Shown here: one piece after another, positions 1 through 5,224 of the stretch
How the letters are laid out: each line of letters starts with the position of its first letter
Position numbering within the stretch: position 1 is the first letter of the stretch
DNA from: Caldifarciminota bacterium
GTDB taxonomy: Bacteria > WOR-3 > Hydrothermia > UBA1063 > CAJXJZ01
Length of the DNA: 5,995 bases
Direction of reading: 5' to 3'
Assembly: GCA_027073945.1 (NCBI GenBank)
Contig: JALTEL010000452.1
Coordinates: forward strand, 1-5,995
The notes under the pieces: model-generated
Databases searched by the model: none
Told to the model about the DNA's origin: nothing
What the model saw: the letters and a program-made list of their open reading frames with translations, nothing else
Translations under genes and position numbers: made by a program

Positions 1-289
1 GGTCCTGCCCAGCTCCGTAGAGGTGCATCTCCTTCGCCTCTGCGGTTGCCGCCATGAATGCGTCCCATGCGAGGCCGTGAACATCCCTGTTGTTCTCGCC
101 GTTGTAGTGGGTCATGAACAGATTGATGTCGTCGCCCACGCGGCTGATGTAGAAGTCGTTTATAATCCCGTCTTCCACTCCCTGTACCATTACTTTCCTG
201 GCCGCTTTTATCATGTCCGGGTGCGGGGTGGTATGCCCTGCAACGGAACCGACATCGGCCTTTATCACGGATAGTGTAACTTTGCTCAT
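1..289 (-). CDS. fbp: Fructose-1,6-bisphosphate aldolase/phosphatase, N-terminal part (cut by window edge)
   Basis: This is the first 96 residues of the archaeal bifunctional FBP aldolase/phosphatase (class V FBPase). In gluconeogenesis the enzyme joins two triose phosphates and then removes the 1-phosphate to give fructose 6-phosphate in the cytosol. The reading starts MSKVTLSVIKAD and contains the family landmarks IKADVGSVAGH (residues 9-19), VGDD (51-54), MTH (59-61), HGLAW (71-75) and YGAGQD (91-96). Known family metal ligands correspond to D12, H19, D53 and D54, all present. The Schiff-base lysine and the rest of the protein lie outside the window. The ATG is fixed by an SD sequence, CAGGAGGT on the minus strand (296-303), six bases upstream. 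The gene is GC-richer than the central operon and runs opposite to it, which fits resident chromosomal DNA. The gene symbol follows common usage. Confidence 0.93.
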   Translation of the reverse strand, partial: MSKVTLSVIKADVGSVAGHTTPHPDMIKAARKVMVQGVEDGIINDFYISRVGDDINLFMTHYNGENNRDVHGLAWDAFMAATAEAKEMHLYGAGQD

Positions 290-321
290 ATTGTTACCTC
301 CTGCGTGGGTAAACGGGTGCT

Positions 322-338
322 CATATAAAAACAATATG
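322..338 (-). promoter_or_regulatory. Putative archaeal TATA element of the aldolase/phosphatase gene
   Basis: Read on the minus strand, the sequence GGCATATTGTTTTTATATG lies 33 to 49 bases upstream of the start codon. TTTTTATATG (331-322) resembles an archaeal TATA box. A transcript starting about 25 bases downstream of it would begin close to the SD site, so the leader would be very short. CATATT, a few bases further upstream, is an alternative that leaves a more comfortable leader. The assignment rests on pattern and position only. Confidence 0.4.
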
Positions 339-342
339 CCTG

Positions 343-354
343 ATACGGCCGTAT
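343..354. promoter_or_regulatory. Perfect 12-bp palindrome ATACGGCCGTAT, possible operator
   Basis: ATACGGCCGTAT is identical to its own reverse complement. It sits 12 bases upstream of the TATA-like box of the aldolase/phosphatase gene, where archaeal activators or BRE-adjacent regulators can bind. No regulator is identified here. A chance palindrome remains possible. Confidence 0.3.
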
Positions 355-387
355 GAAGCGTTAGGTTTATGAACTAAGAGGCATTCC

Positions 388-560
388 GCCCACCTGAAAC
401 GCAAAGCGATGGGCTTAAAGAAGGTCAGGATGTTTACTCATAAAGGGCTCTGGGATACAAAGGGGCCCGTGGGGAGTAAACTCCGAAGGATGTTTACGAC
501 CTAGGGCCCATTGCGAAGCAATGGCCCGTGGTGACCGACGGCAGTCGGGAGCTAGGGCCA
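388..560 (+). other. Gene-free tract of consecutive hairpins upstream of tRNA-Pro, possible structured RNA or intergenic repeat
   Basis: No credible protein gene lies between 290 and 576. Instead there are successive inverted repeats: GCCCA/TGGGC (388-392 with 410-414) enclosing CGC-AAA-GCG; GGAG-TAAA-CTCC (473-484); a ten-pair hairpin 504-527 (GGGCC, one bulged C, ATTGC, loop GAA, then GCAATGGCCC); and CCGAC-GGCA-GTCGG (535-548). The hairpins could belong to a small RNA or be built into intergenic repeats. I recognise no known RNA family: there is no clear C/D box pair, RNase P or SRP signature. The strand is undetermined because inverted repeats read alike on both; plus is given only because the tRNA follows on that strand. 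Confidence 0.35.
427..531 (+). repeat. Two degenerate direct repeats with a 60-nt period
   Basis: AGGATGTTTAC occurs at 427-437 and again exactly 60 bases later at 487-497. Each copy is followed by an AGGGCYC motif and then by GGCCCGTGG (464-472 and 523-531). A third GGGCCCGTGGGG forms the 5' end of the tRNA gene (577-588) and is identical over 12 bases to 463-474. The repeats have diverged in between. They may be remnants of a duplication involving the 5' end of the tRNA gene. Confidence 0.5.
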
Positions 561-576
561 GGATAAATTGAATAAA

Positions 577-671
577 GGGCCCGTGGGGTAGCTTGGTATC
601 CTTGTGGCTTTGGGACAGCCGTTAAAGCTGCAAAACAGCCATTGACTCCGGTTCAAATCCGGGCGGGCCCA
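577..671 (+). tRNA. tRNA-Pro (anticodon UGG) with a 22-nt intron
   Basis: The gene folds into a full cloverleaf once the intron is removed. The acceptor stem is GGGCCCG (577-583) with CGGGCCC (664-670), and the discriminator is A671. The D arm is GGGT (586-589) with TCCT (599-602) and contains G18G19 (595-596). The anticodon stem is GTGGC (604-608) with GCCAT (638-642), and the T arm is TCCGG-TTCAAAT-CCGGG (647-663). The mature anticodon loop is TTTGGGA: U33, anticodon UGG (611-613, proline CCN codons) and G37, as expected for tRNA-Pro. The variable loop is TGAC, with C48. The mature length is 73 nt and no CCA is encoded. The U13-U22 mismatch and G27-U43 wobble are tolerable. Without the intron assumption the fold fails, because the anticodon stem and variable loop no longer fit. 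Confidence 0.95.
615..636 (+). other. tRNA-Pro intron at canonical position 37/38 with perfect bulge-helix-bulge motif
   Basis: The exon-intron junctions form the archaeal splicing-endonuclease substrate. The order is outer helix TGGC (605-608) with GCCA (638-641); four-pair central helix TTTG (609-612) with CAAA (631-634); three-base bulges GGA (613-615) and ACA (635-637); and intron helix CAGC (616-619) with GCTG (627-630), closed by a seven-base loop. Cutting between the second and third base of each bulge removes 615-636. This leaves a seven-base anticodon loop, so the splice sites and the cloverleaf agree independently. Confidence 0.92.
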
Positions 672-672
672 T

Positions 673-683
673 GCTTTTTCTTT
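673..683 (+). terminator. T-rich terminator candidate after tRNA-Pro
   Basis: GCTTTTTCTTT follows directly after the discriminator base. Archaeal RNA polymerase commonly stops in T-runs. The first hairpin repeat starts only three bases later, so some read-through into it is conceivable. Confidence 0.45.
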
Positions 684-685
684 GA

Positions 686-760
686 CACTTCCTCCGCTGG
701 CTCGGCCTCCAAAGAAAAACACTGGTGAAAAAGAAACTCGGCCGAGCCTGCTCGGAAGTG
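686..760. repeat. Hairpin repeat, copy 1
   Basis: A perfect seven-pair outer stem, CACTTCC (686-692) with GGAAGTG (754-760), encloses a perfect nine-pair inner stem, GGCTCGGCC (699-707) with GGCCGAGCC (740-748). A small internal loop separates the two stems. The 32-base terminal loop is A-rich and contains GTGAAAAAGAAACTC, which is repeated in copy 2. The short CCTGCTCG after the inner stem is also shared. Stem-loop geometry this regular suggests a structured RNA or a hairpin recognised as DNA. No family is recognised and the strand is unknown. Confidence 0.7.
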
Positions 761-797
761 CTTTGGTTGTTTGTATTCTGATTTGATGCTTATGGGT

Positions 798-851
798 GGT
801 GCGGCTCTCTGAGAAACAGTAGTGAAAAAGAAACTCGCCGCACCCTGCTCG
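798..851. repeat. Hairpin repeat, copy 2 (different stem, same loop)
   Basis: A perfect eight-pair stem, GGTGCGGC (798-805) with GCCGCACC (837-844), encloses a loop sharing GTGAAAAAGAAACTCG (822-837) exactly with copy 1 (725-740), followed by the same CCTGCTCG. Compared with copy 1, the third and fourth stem pairs change from C-G and T-A to T-A and G-C, so both strands changed together and pairing was kept. No outer stem like that of copy 1 is visible. Confidence 0.7.
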
Positions 852-864
852 CTCACAATTCTGT

Positions 865-1185
865 TTGACGGGCTCGCCGGCAGGTTGCAAAATGTTCGGC
901 CTCCGAGAAAAGATAACTATGTTCGCCATCATTATGTCCATGATCATACTAAATAAGAGAGGCAAATTTGAGGAGATAAAAAGGCTTGGAAGATGGATGT
1001 ACATCTACGGCAGGCACAAAACGGATAAAACCTTCTTTGTCAGGAACTTTATAGGGCACAAAAGCAGCAAAACCATGGAGATATACACGCATGTCAGCAA
1101 TAGAGAGCTTATAAAAATAAGAAGTCCGTTAGAGTTATATAGTAAAGAAACATACTATATCGGAGGTGATGAAAATAAGGAGTAA
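865..1185 (+). pseudogene. Tyrosine recombinase/integrase, C-terminal remnant
   Basis: An open frame of 106 codons ends with a recognisable piece of the phage-integrase (tyrosine recombinase) catalytic domain. The stretch IGHKSSKTMEIYTHVS (about residues 63-78) matches the family's last active-site box: the GH of the 'LLGH' motif (His codon 1057-1059) and the nucleophilic tyrosine in EIYTHVS (codon 1084-1086). A tail like those of archaeal/XerD-like integrases follows (ELIKIRSPLELY). The upstream part of the catalytic domain, including the arginine and HxxR boxes, and the N-terminal DNA-binding domain are missing. The first 30 or so residues run through the hairpin-repeat area and are not integrase-like. 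An intact enzyme would be about 300 residues, so this cannot be functional alone. It lies about 400 bases from tRNA-Pro, the usual target of such enzymes. The true start of the fragment is uncertain. Confidence 0.75.
894..912. repeat. Decayed third copy of the hairpin repeat (left half only)
   Basis: GTTCGGCCTCCGAGAAAAG resembles the left arm and loop start of copy 1 (CTCGGCCTCCAAAGAAAA, 701-718). No matching right arm follows. It lies where the integrase-like reading frame begins to look real, so the repeat array seems to abut or interrupt the integrase remnant. Confidence 0.35.
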
Positions 1186-1261
1186 AGAAAAACACCAAAA
1201 TGGAATGATATACGAACAAAGGTCTGATATAATGGAGTTAAGCGACATGACAGGGCCCTAG
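1169..1261 (+). CDS. Possible 30-aa small protein (weak)
   Basis: A short frame starts at an ATG within GGAGGTGATG (1162-1171) and ends at TAG just before the operon's SD site. It begins MKIRSKEKHQNGMIYEQ and is charged, with no domain or membrane segment. The strong SD-like sequence is the reason to list it, but it lies almost against this ATG, which is closer than normal spacing. It may instead be the leftover SD site of a gene that once followed the integrase. The frame overlaps the end of the integrase remnant and contains the promoter candidate of the next gene. Chance is a real alternative. Confidence 0.2.
   Translation: MKIRSKEKHQNGMIYEQRSDIMELSDMTGP
1228..1233 (+). promoter_or_regulatory. 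TATA-like element before the three-gene operon
   Basis: GATATAATGG contains TATAAT. A transcript starting about 25 bases downstream would begin near 1255 and give a leader of roughly 25 bases carrying the SD site of the first gene. It fits an archaeal TATA box loosely and would also match a bacterial -10 box, but no convincing -35 precedes it. No better candidate is seen between 1186 and 1280. Confidence 0.3.
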
Positions 1262-1268
1262 ATGTCAA

Positions 1269-1275
1269 GAGGTGA
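1269..1275 (+). promoter_or_regulatory. SD site that sets the start of the 736-aa gene
   Basis: GAGGTGA pairs with the 3' end of archaeal 16S rRNA and lies five bases before ATG 1281. It overlaps the alternative GTG at 1272, which would have no SD site of its own, so ATG 1281 is preferred. Confidence 0.7.
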
Positions 1276-1280
1276 AAAAG

Positions 1281-3491
1281 ATGTATAAAGTCGCATTAGT
1301 TCAGAATCAATCTGAGATGTCTCATTATGGATATGCAGATGCTAGGCCAATTCTTGAAGAATTTGGTTATAAGCCTATATTGTATACTGCACAAAATATC
1401 GATGAATTAACTACAGATTTATTAAGGCAGAAATTTGATGCTATTATTTTCGCTTCGAATGCTTTGAATGATAAAACAATAAGAGAGAATGTTTTATCAG
1501 ATAAGTTTGTAAAAACTTTTGGGCGTTTCCTTAAAAAAGGAAATGGATGTTTAGTTCTTCATCAATTAAGAATGGCACAAGAAAGAATATCTTTAAAATT
1601 TTTGCCCAATCCGCTTAATGTGATTACTCCTGAAGTTAGAAAAGAAAAAGAAAAAGCATCTGACGGGGAATTCTATTTAACAGCAATAGGTAAACAACAT
1701 GCCTGCTTTCTTTATCCTTATTCGGTAGACATAAATAATGTCAAACAACGATGTTTAAACTTTAAGAGTCTGAAAGGACTATATTGGCATTATTGGAAAA
1801 AAATTAATGAATCTGATTGGAACGTCCTTTTGTATGACAAAGATGAGAATAATCTTAATAGGCCATTAATAATATCTTCTAAGGAATTTGAATCGTTTAG
1901 GATTGTAATTTCTTCTTTAACCTTAGATTGGCAAAAACAGAAGAGGGTGTTACAAAATATTTTGAATTATGTAGTGGAAGGCAAACATGATACTGCGATA
2001 CTAAAAGATACTCGAAACACAAGTGCAGGTTTTGAATATCTTATTGAATCTTTAAAGTCCATAAAATATCCGTTTAGAATTTACGATGTGAATCAAAATT
2101 TAAACGAACTAAAAAGAAATATAAAAAATTCGATTCATACAATCATTGTTCTGGATCCATATGTTAATGAGGAAAAGATTGATTTAAAAATGGGAAATGT
2201 TATAAAAAAATATGTGAATGGCGGCAAAATAAAACTAATAAAACTAACACAAGATACTGATCTGAAAATATTTTATATCGCCGGAAGAGAAAAGTTTGCC
2301 CTCAGAATTCTGCACAATATGGAAATTAAAGTACAAAATGAATTAGCTGATGGTTATCTTGATGGTAGTTTTTGGAGTACAGTTGAGTCACTTCAAATTT
2401 TAAATGATATGATTTCCTACCTTAGATCCGAGTATGACTCAGATATGCTAAGAAAAGTAATTGAAATATCTAATCCACATGATAGATATGGGTCATATGA
2501 CGAAGTTTTTGGTGTTAGCTGTGCATTGTTGTGGTTAAGGGCAAAATATCTTGGTATACAACATCCAGATACACAAAGGACACTTCAATGGATTCGGAAT
2601 GCATTAAACGAATATGAAGATCGAGAAAAAGTACTCGCATACCACACTCTTTTAGACATAAATATAATTACAGAGTCTGAAAAAGGCACTTTAAAAAGGC
2701 TATTGTTATCTCAACAAGACAAATTGGATAGGCTCAGTGAAATAGATTTAATTGTTTATTTAAAAGCGTCAATAAAAATAAATGTAATTGATGTTATCGT
2801 CCCTATAATTAGATCACTTAGTTCTACTCAGAATAATGGATATTGGGTCGACTTAGAGACGACAGCTACAGCTACCGTTGCACTTATAGATTCTTTAAAG
2901 TTACTACAAAAACGCAATCCTAGTGCTTATGTTAAGATAAGAAAGGAATTAGAAAGCATGATTTTCAAAAGTATTATATATATACAAAATAGTATTGAAA
3001 GATTGTCCGAAGATACACCCTATCCATGGGATAATAAAGCAAGCACTAGTTTAAAATGCATTCAAGCATGGTTAAAGTTTGAAGAAATGATAGATCTGCC
3101 CATTAACGAAATAATCGATGTTCTGAAAAGCTATTCTGGATTGGAAAAGGCAAAATCATCTACCAAAATATCTCTTACGATATTAAATGATTTAAGAAAT
3201 CAAAACAATAGATTAACTCACCAGTATAGTGGAATCTTGTCAAAAATGAAAAAGTATAAAAGAAGTCAAAAGTTAAATCTTTATTTAACCGTTGCATTCC
3301 TTTCTAGCGCTTACGTATTGTTGTCCATCACGATATATTCTCTTATACGCGGTGCTTCGATATCTGTAGGTGAAGTTATAAAAGGAGCTTTCATCTACGC
3401 ATGGCCTTTTCATCTGGCTTTTCTAACTTTAATATTTAGTCTATTTGGAATTTTAATTGCGTGGAAGCGGCGAAGTGATGGAGGTGCATGA
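1281..3491 (+). CDS. Unknown 736-aa protein: ThuA/GATase-like domain, alpha-toroid-like region, two C-terminal membrane helices
   Basis: I do not recognise this protein. Residues 1-235 look like an alpha/beta domain of the ThuA or class I amidotransferase-like fold: strand MYKVALVQ, DAIIFASN (53-60), and GNGCLVLHQ (87-95) where a nucleophile elbow would be, but without the standard GxCxG. A second small alpha/beta stretch spans 250-350 (TIIVLDPYV at 287-295). Residues about 355-620 are helical with GSFWSTVESLQIL (362-374), NNGYWVDLETTATA (518-531) and YPWDNKASTSLKC (581-593). These spaced aromatic-glycine/helix units resemble alpha/alpha-toroid (terpene cyclase-like) repeats, without a DXDD cyclase motif. 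A short polar helix (632-663) precedes two membrane helices (about 665-688 and 703-727). Lysine/arginine-rich ends (KKYKRSQK and WKRR) predict that the large N-terminal part faces the cytoplasm. It is the first gene of the operon and is AT-rich. Domain calls are by eye and tentative. Confidence 0.85.
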   Translation: MYKVALVQNQSEMSHYGYADARPILEEFGYKPILYTAQNIDELTTDLLRQKFDAIIFASNALNDKTIRENVLSDKFVKTFGRFLKKGNGCLVLHQLRMAQERISLKFLPNPLNVITPEVRKEKEKASDGEFYLTAIGKQHACFLYPYSVDINNVKQRCLNFKSLKGLYWHYWKKINESDWNVLLYDKDENNLNRPLIISSKEFESFRIVISSLTLDWQKQKRVLQNILNYVVEGKHDTAILKDTRNTSAGFEYLIESLKSIKYPFRIYDVNQNLNELKRNIKNSIHTIIVLDPYVNEEKIDLKMGNVIKKYVNGGKIKLIKLTQDTDLKIFYIAGREKFALRILHNMEIKVQNELADGYLDGSFWSTVESLQILNDMISYLRSEYDSDMLRKVIEISNPHDRYGSYDEVFGVSCALLWLRAKYLGIQHPDTQRTLQWIRNALNEYEDREKVLAYHTLLDINIITESEKGTLKRLLLSQQDKLDRLSEIDLIVYLKASIKINVIDVIVPIIRSLSSTQNNGYWVDLETTATATVALIDSLKLLQKRNPSAYVKIRKELESMIFKSIIYIQNSIERLSEDTPYPWDNKASTSLKCIQAWLKFEEMIDLPINEIIDVLKSYSGLEKAKSSTKISLTILNDLRNQNNRLTHQYSGILSKMKKYKRSQKLNLYLTVAFLSSAYVLLSITIYSLIRGASISVGEVIKGAFIYAWPFHLAFLTLIFSLFGILIAWKRRSDGGA
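3480..3486 (+). promoter_or_regulatory. SD site inside the end of the first gene, sets the acyltransferase start
   Basis: GGAGGTG overlaps the last codons of the preceding gene and lies six bases before ATG 3493. Upstream in-frame starts (TTG 3457, ATG 3478) lack such a site and would overlap the membrane-protein gene, so ATG 3493 is chosen. The arrangement implies translational coupling. Confidence 0.8.
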
Positions 3492-3492
3492 A

Positions 3493-4080
3493 ATGCCAGA
3501 AGAGAATTTTCATAGGTTTAAACCCATTATTTCAGACACAGTTAAAATTAAAGGTAATGGTCTGCTAGAGGTGGGACCATTTACAGTAATAGAAGACTAT
3601 GTTCTGATAGATACTAGTAGAGGCAACCCTGATTCAGGCATTTCAATAGGAAAACGGTCTAAAATAAAGCGTGGTGTAGTTTTAAGGACATATGATGGAT
3701 ATATAAAAATTGGTGATCGTGTATCTATTGGTGAATATTCAATAATTGCAGGACATGGTGGGGTAGAAATAGGTGATTATACTATGATCGCAGGACATGC
3801 ATATATCTCTGCAGCAAATCATATATATCTAGATGATGGGGTAATGAGGTTCCAGGGGGAAACGGCAAAAGGTATATATATAGGCAAAAATGTATGGATA
3901 GGCGGTAGTGTCATGATTACTGACGGTCTAAGAATCGGAGACGGTTGCGTTATTGGGGCTGGTGCAGTAGTGACTGAAGATTTGCCTTCCAATACAATTT
4001 GTATTGGAGTCCCGTGCAAACCTATTAAAAAAAGAGAAAAATCCATCTGGGAAGGAAATAATATGGTTGGAGGTAGTTAA
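3493..4080 (+). CDS. Left-handed beta-helix (hexapeptide-repeat) acyltransferase, WbbJ/maltose O-acetyltransferase-like
   Basis: This 195-aa protein has the left-handed parallel beta-helix of hexapeptide acyltransferases, which transfer an acetyl or similar group from acyl-CoA to a sugar or amino sugar. The repeats run from about residue 17 to 175, with units such as ISIGKRSKI, IKIGDRVSI, VEIGDYTMI, IYIGKNVWI and LRIGDGCVIGAGAVVT. The end, IGVPCKPIKKRE, is the usual C-terminal cap of the family (GVPAKPI). The probable catalytic histidine is H110 in ISAANH, followed by a loop (111-127) that leaves the helix, as in sugar O-acetyltransferases. The acceptor cannot be told from sequence. The gene starts one base after the stop of the unknown membrane protein and ends one base before nagA, so the three act together. 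It is soluble, cytosolic and probably trimeric, as is known for the family. Confidence 0.9.
   Translation: MPEENFHRFKPIISDTVKIKGNGLLEVGPFTVIEDYVLIDTSRGNPDSGISIGKRSKIKRGVVLRTYDGYIKIGDRVSIGEYSIIAGHGGVEIGDYTMIAGHAYISAANHIYLDDGVMRFQGETAKGIYIGKNVWIGGSVMITDGLRIGDGCVIGAGAVVTEDLPSNTICIGVPCKPIKKREKSIWEGNNMVGGS
4069..4074 (+). promoter_or_regulatory. SD site inside the end of the acyltransferase gene, sets the nagA start
   Basis: GGAGGT lies seven bases before ATG 4082, and the protein from that ATG has the normal NagA N-terminus. The in-frame start at 4004 would add 26 residues unlike NagA and overlap the previous gene. Confidence 0.8.
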
Positions 4081-4081
4081 A

Positions 4082-5224
4082 ATGAAATACGCAATAGTGA
4101 ATTGTGATCTCTACTCTGGAGAAAGGGTGTTGTACGATAAAGCCATTGTGGTGAATGAAGACAAGATAGAAGCCATAATAGATATAGACAAAATTCCAAA
4201 ATCGCTTGAAATCTTAGATTTGGAAGGATTGAACATTGCCCCAGGTTTCATAGATCTTCAGGTTAATGGGGGTGGAGGATGTCTTTTTAACGACAACCCC
4301 ACAAAAGAGTGTCTTGCTAAAATATTTGAGGGACATAAACGATATGGTACAACAAATTTCCTGCCAACATTGTTTACTGTAAGCACTAAAAAAATGCTTC
4401 AAGGGATAGATGCTGTGAACTCATGTGTTCTAAATAATAAATATGGAGTCTTAGGATTGCATATAGAGGGACCTTATATAAACGAGGCGAAGGCTGGCGT
4501 TCATGATAAGAAATATATTAGACCAGCGTCGTTTGATGAAATTACTACTTTAGTAAAAAACGGAAAAGGCATTATAAAAATATTTACTGTAGCCCCAGAA
4601 GTCGTCAATAAAGAATATGTTGAATTTTTAATAGAGAATAACATTATTGTTTCAGCTGGCCATACAAATGCCTCTTATGAGGAGGCAAAAAGCTCGTTCA
4701 AATGGGGTATATCCAAAGTAACACATCTGTTTAATGCGATGTCACAATTTGGAAGTAGAACTCCAGGTGTTGTTGGGGCAGCATTGGATTCTCCCAACGT
4801 TTGGGCTGGTATTATTGTAGACGGTTTTCATGTACATTTTGGCTCCGTAAGAATCGCAAAAAAGATAAAAGGGAATAAATTAGTATTGGTAACTGATGCT
4901 ATGCCTCCCGTCGGATCTAAAATTAAAAAGTTCAAACTCGGCGATTTAAAAGTTATATATAATGATGGCAAATGTACTACAGAGGAAGGAGTACTAGCTG
5001 GTTCTGCCTTAAACATGGCTACAGCCGTGCGTAATTGTGTTCAGAAGGTCGATATACCCTTAGATGAAGCTTTAAGAATGGCATCCACCTATCCAGCCGA
5101 ATTATTGGGTATGAATTACAAACTAGGTAAGATTAAACCTGGATATTTTGCGAATATGGTAATTTTTAACAATCAGTTATATGTGGAAGGTGTCATTATA
5201 AATGGTAAGTATGAAACTTTTTGA
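4082..5224 (+). CDS. nagA: N-acetylglucosamine-6-phosphate deacetylase
   Basis: NagA removes the acetyl group from GlcNAc-6-phosphate to give glucosamine-6-phosphate and acetate, in amino-sugar catabolism or cell-envelope recycling. At 380 aa it has the full usual length of this amidohydrolase family. Motifs are PGFIDLQVNGGGG (54-66), LHIEGP (126-131), SAGHTNA (191-197), THLFNAM (214-220), DGFHVH (247-252) and LVTDAMPP (269-276). The E. coli enzyme binds one metal through E131, H195 and H216 and uses D273 as catalytic base. Here these are E129, H194, H215 and D272. Q60 stands where two-metal relatives have the HxH motif, so this is the E. coli-type single-metal form. Substrate-binding R226 and H250 are also present. 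The start is fixed by its SD site. It is the last gene of the operon. No nagB or sugar transporter is nearby, so the source of its substrate is unclear. Its AT-rich composition and bacterial-type active site suggest transfer. Confidence 0.95.
   Translation: MKYAIVNCDLYSGERVLYDKAIVVNEDKIEAIIDIDKIPKSLEILDLEGLNIAPGFIDLQVNGGGGCLFNDNPTKECLAKIFEGHKRYGTTNFLPTLFTVSTKKMLQGIDAVNSCVLNNKYGVLGLHIEGPYINEAKAGVHDKKYIRPASFDEITTLVKNGKGIIKIFTVAPEVVNKEYVEFLIENNIIVSAGHTNASYEEAKSSFKWGISKVTHLFNAMSQFGSRTPGVVGAALDSPNVWAGIIVDGFHVHFGSVRIAKKIKGNKLVLVTDAMPPVGSKIKKFKLGDLKVIYNDGKCTTEEGVLAGSALNMATAVRNCVQKVDIPLDEALRMASTYPAELLGMNYKLGKIKPGYFANMVIFNNQLYVEGVIINGKYETF

Noticed and set aside
23..274. 83-codon open frame on the plus strand
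   Set aside because: It lies opposite the clearly coding aldolase/phosphatase and has no SD site or recognisable domain.
427..531. CRISPR array
   Set aside because: Only two degenerate copies of an 11-base motif with internal similarity in the intervening sequence; no uniform repeat-spacer pattern and no cas genes.
577..671. tRNA read without an intron, giving anticodon GGG or a long variable arm
   Set aside because: tRNA-Pro has no long variable arm. Only removal of 615-636 yields correct anticodon stem, loop and variable-loop sizes, and it coincides with a perfect BHB motif.
552..1004. 150-codon open frame on the minus strand (and a 67-codon one at 653-856)
   Set aside because: They read backwards through the tRNA gene and hairpin repeats. 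The segment ARPDLNRSQ is a familiar artefact of translating a tRNA T arm and acceptor, and the repeated EFLFHxCFS pieces come from the repeated loop.
1281..3491. Terpene cyclase or squalene-hopene cyclase activity for the 736-aa protein
   Set aside because: The toroid-like region lacks the DXDD catalytic motif and regular QW repeats; only a loose structural resemblance remains.
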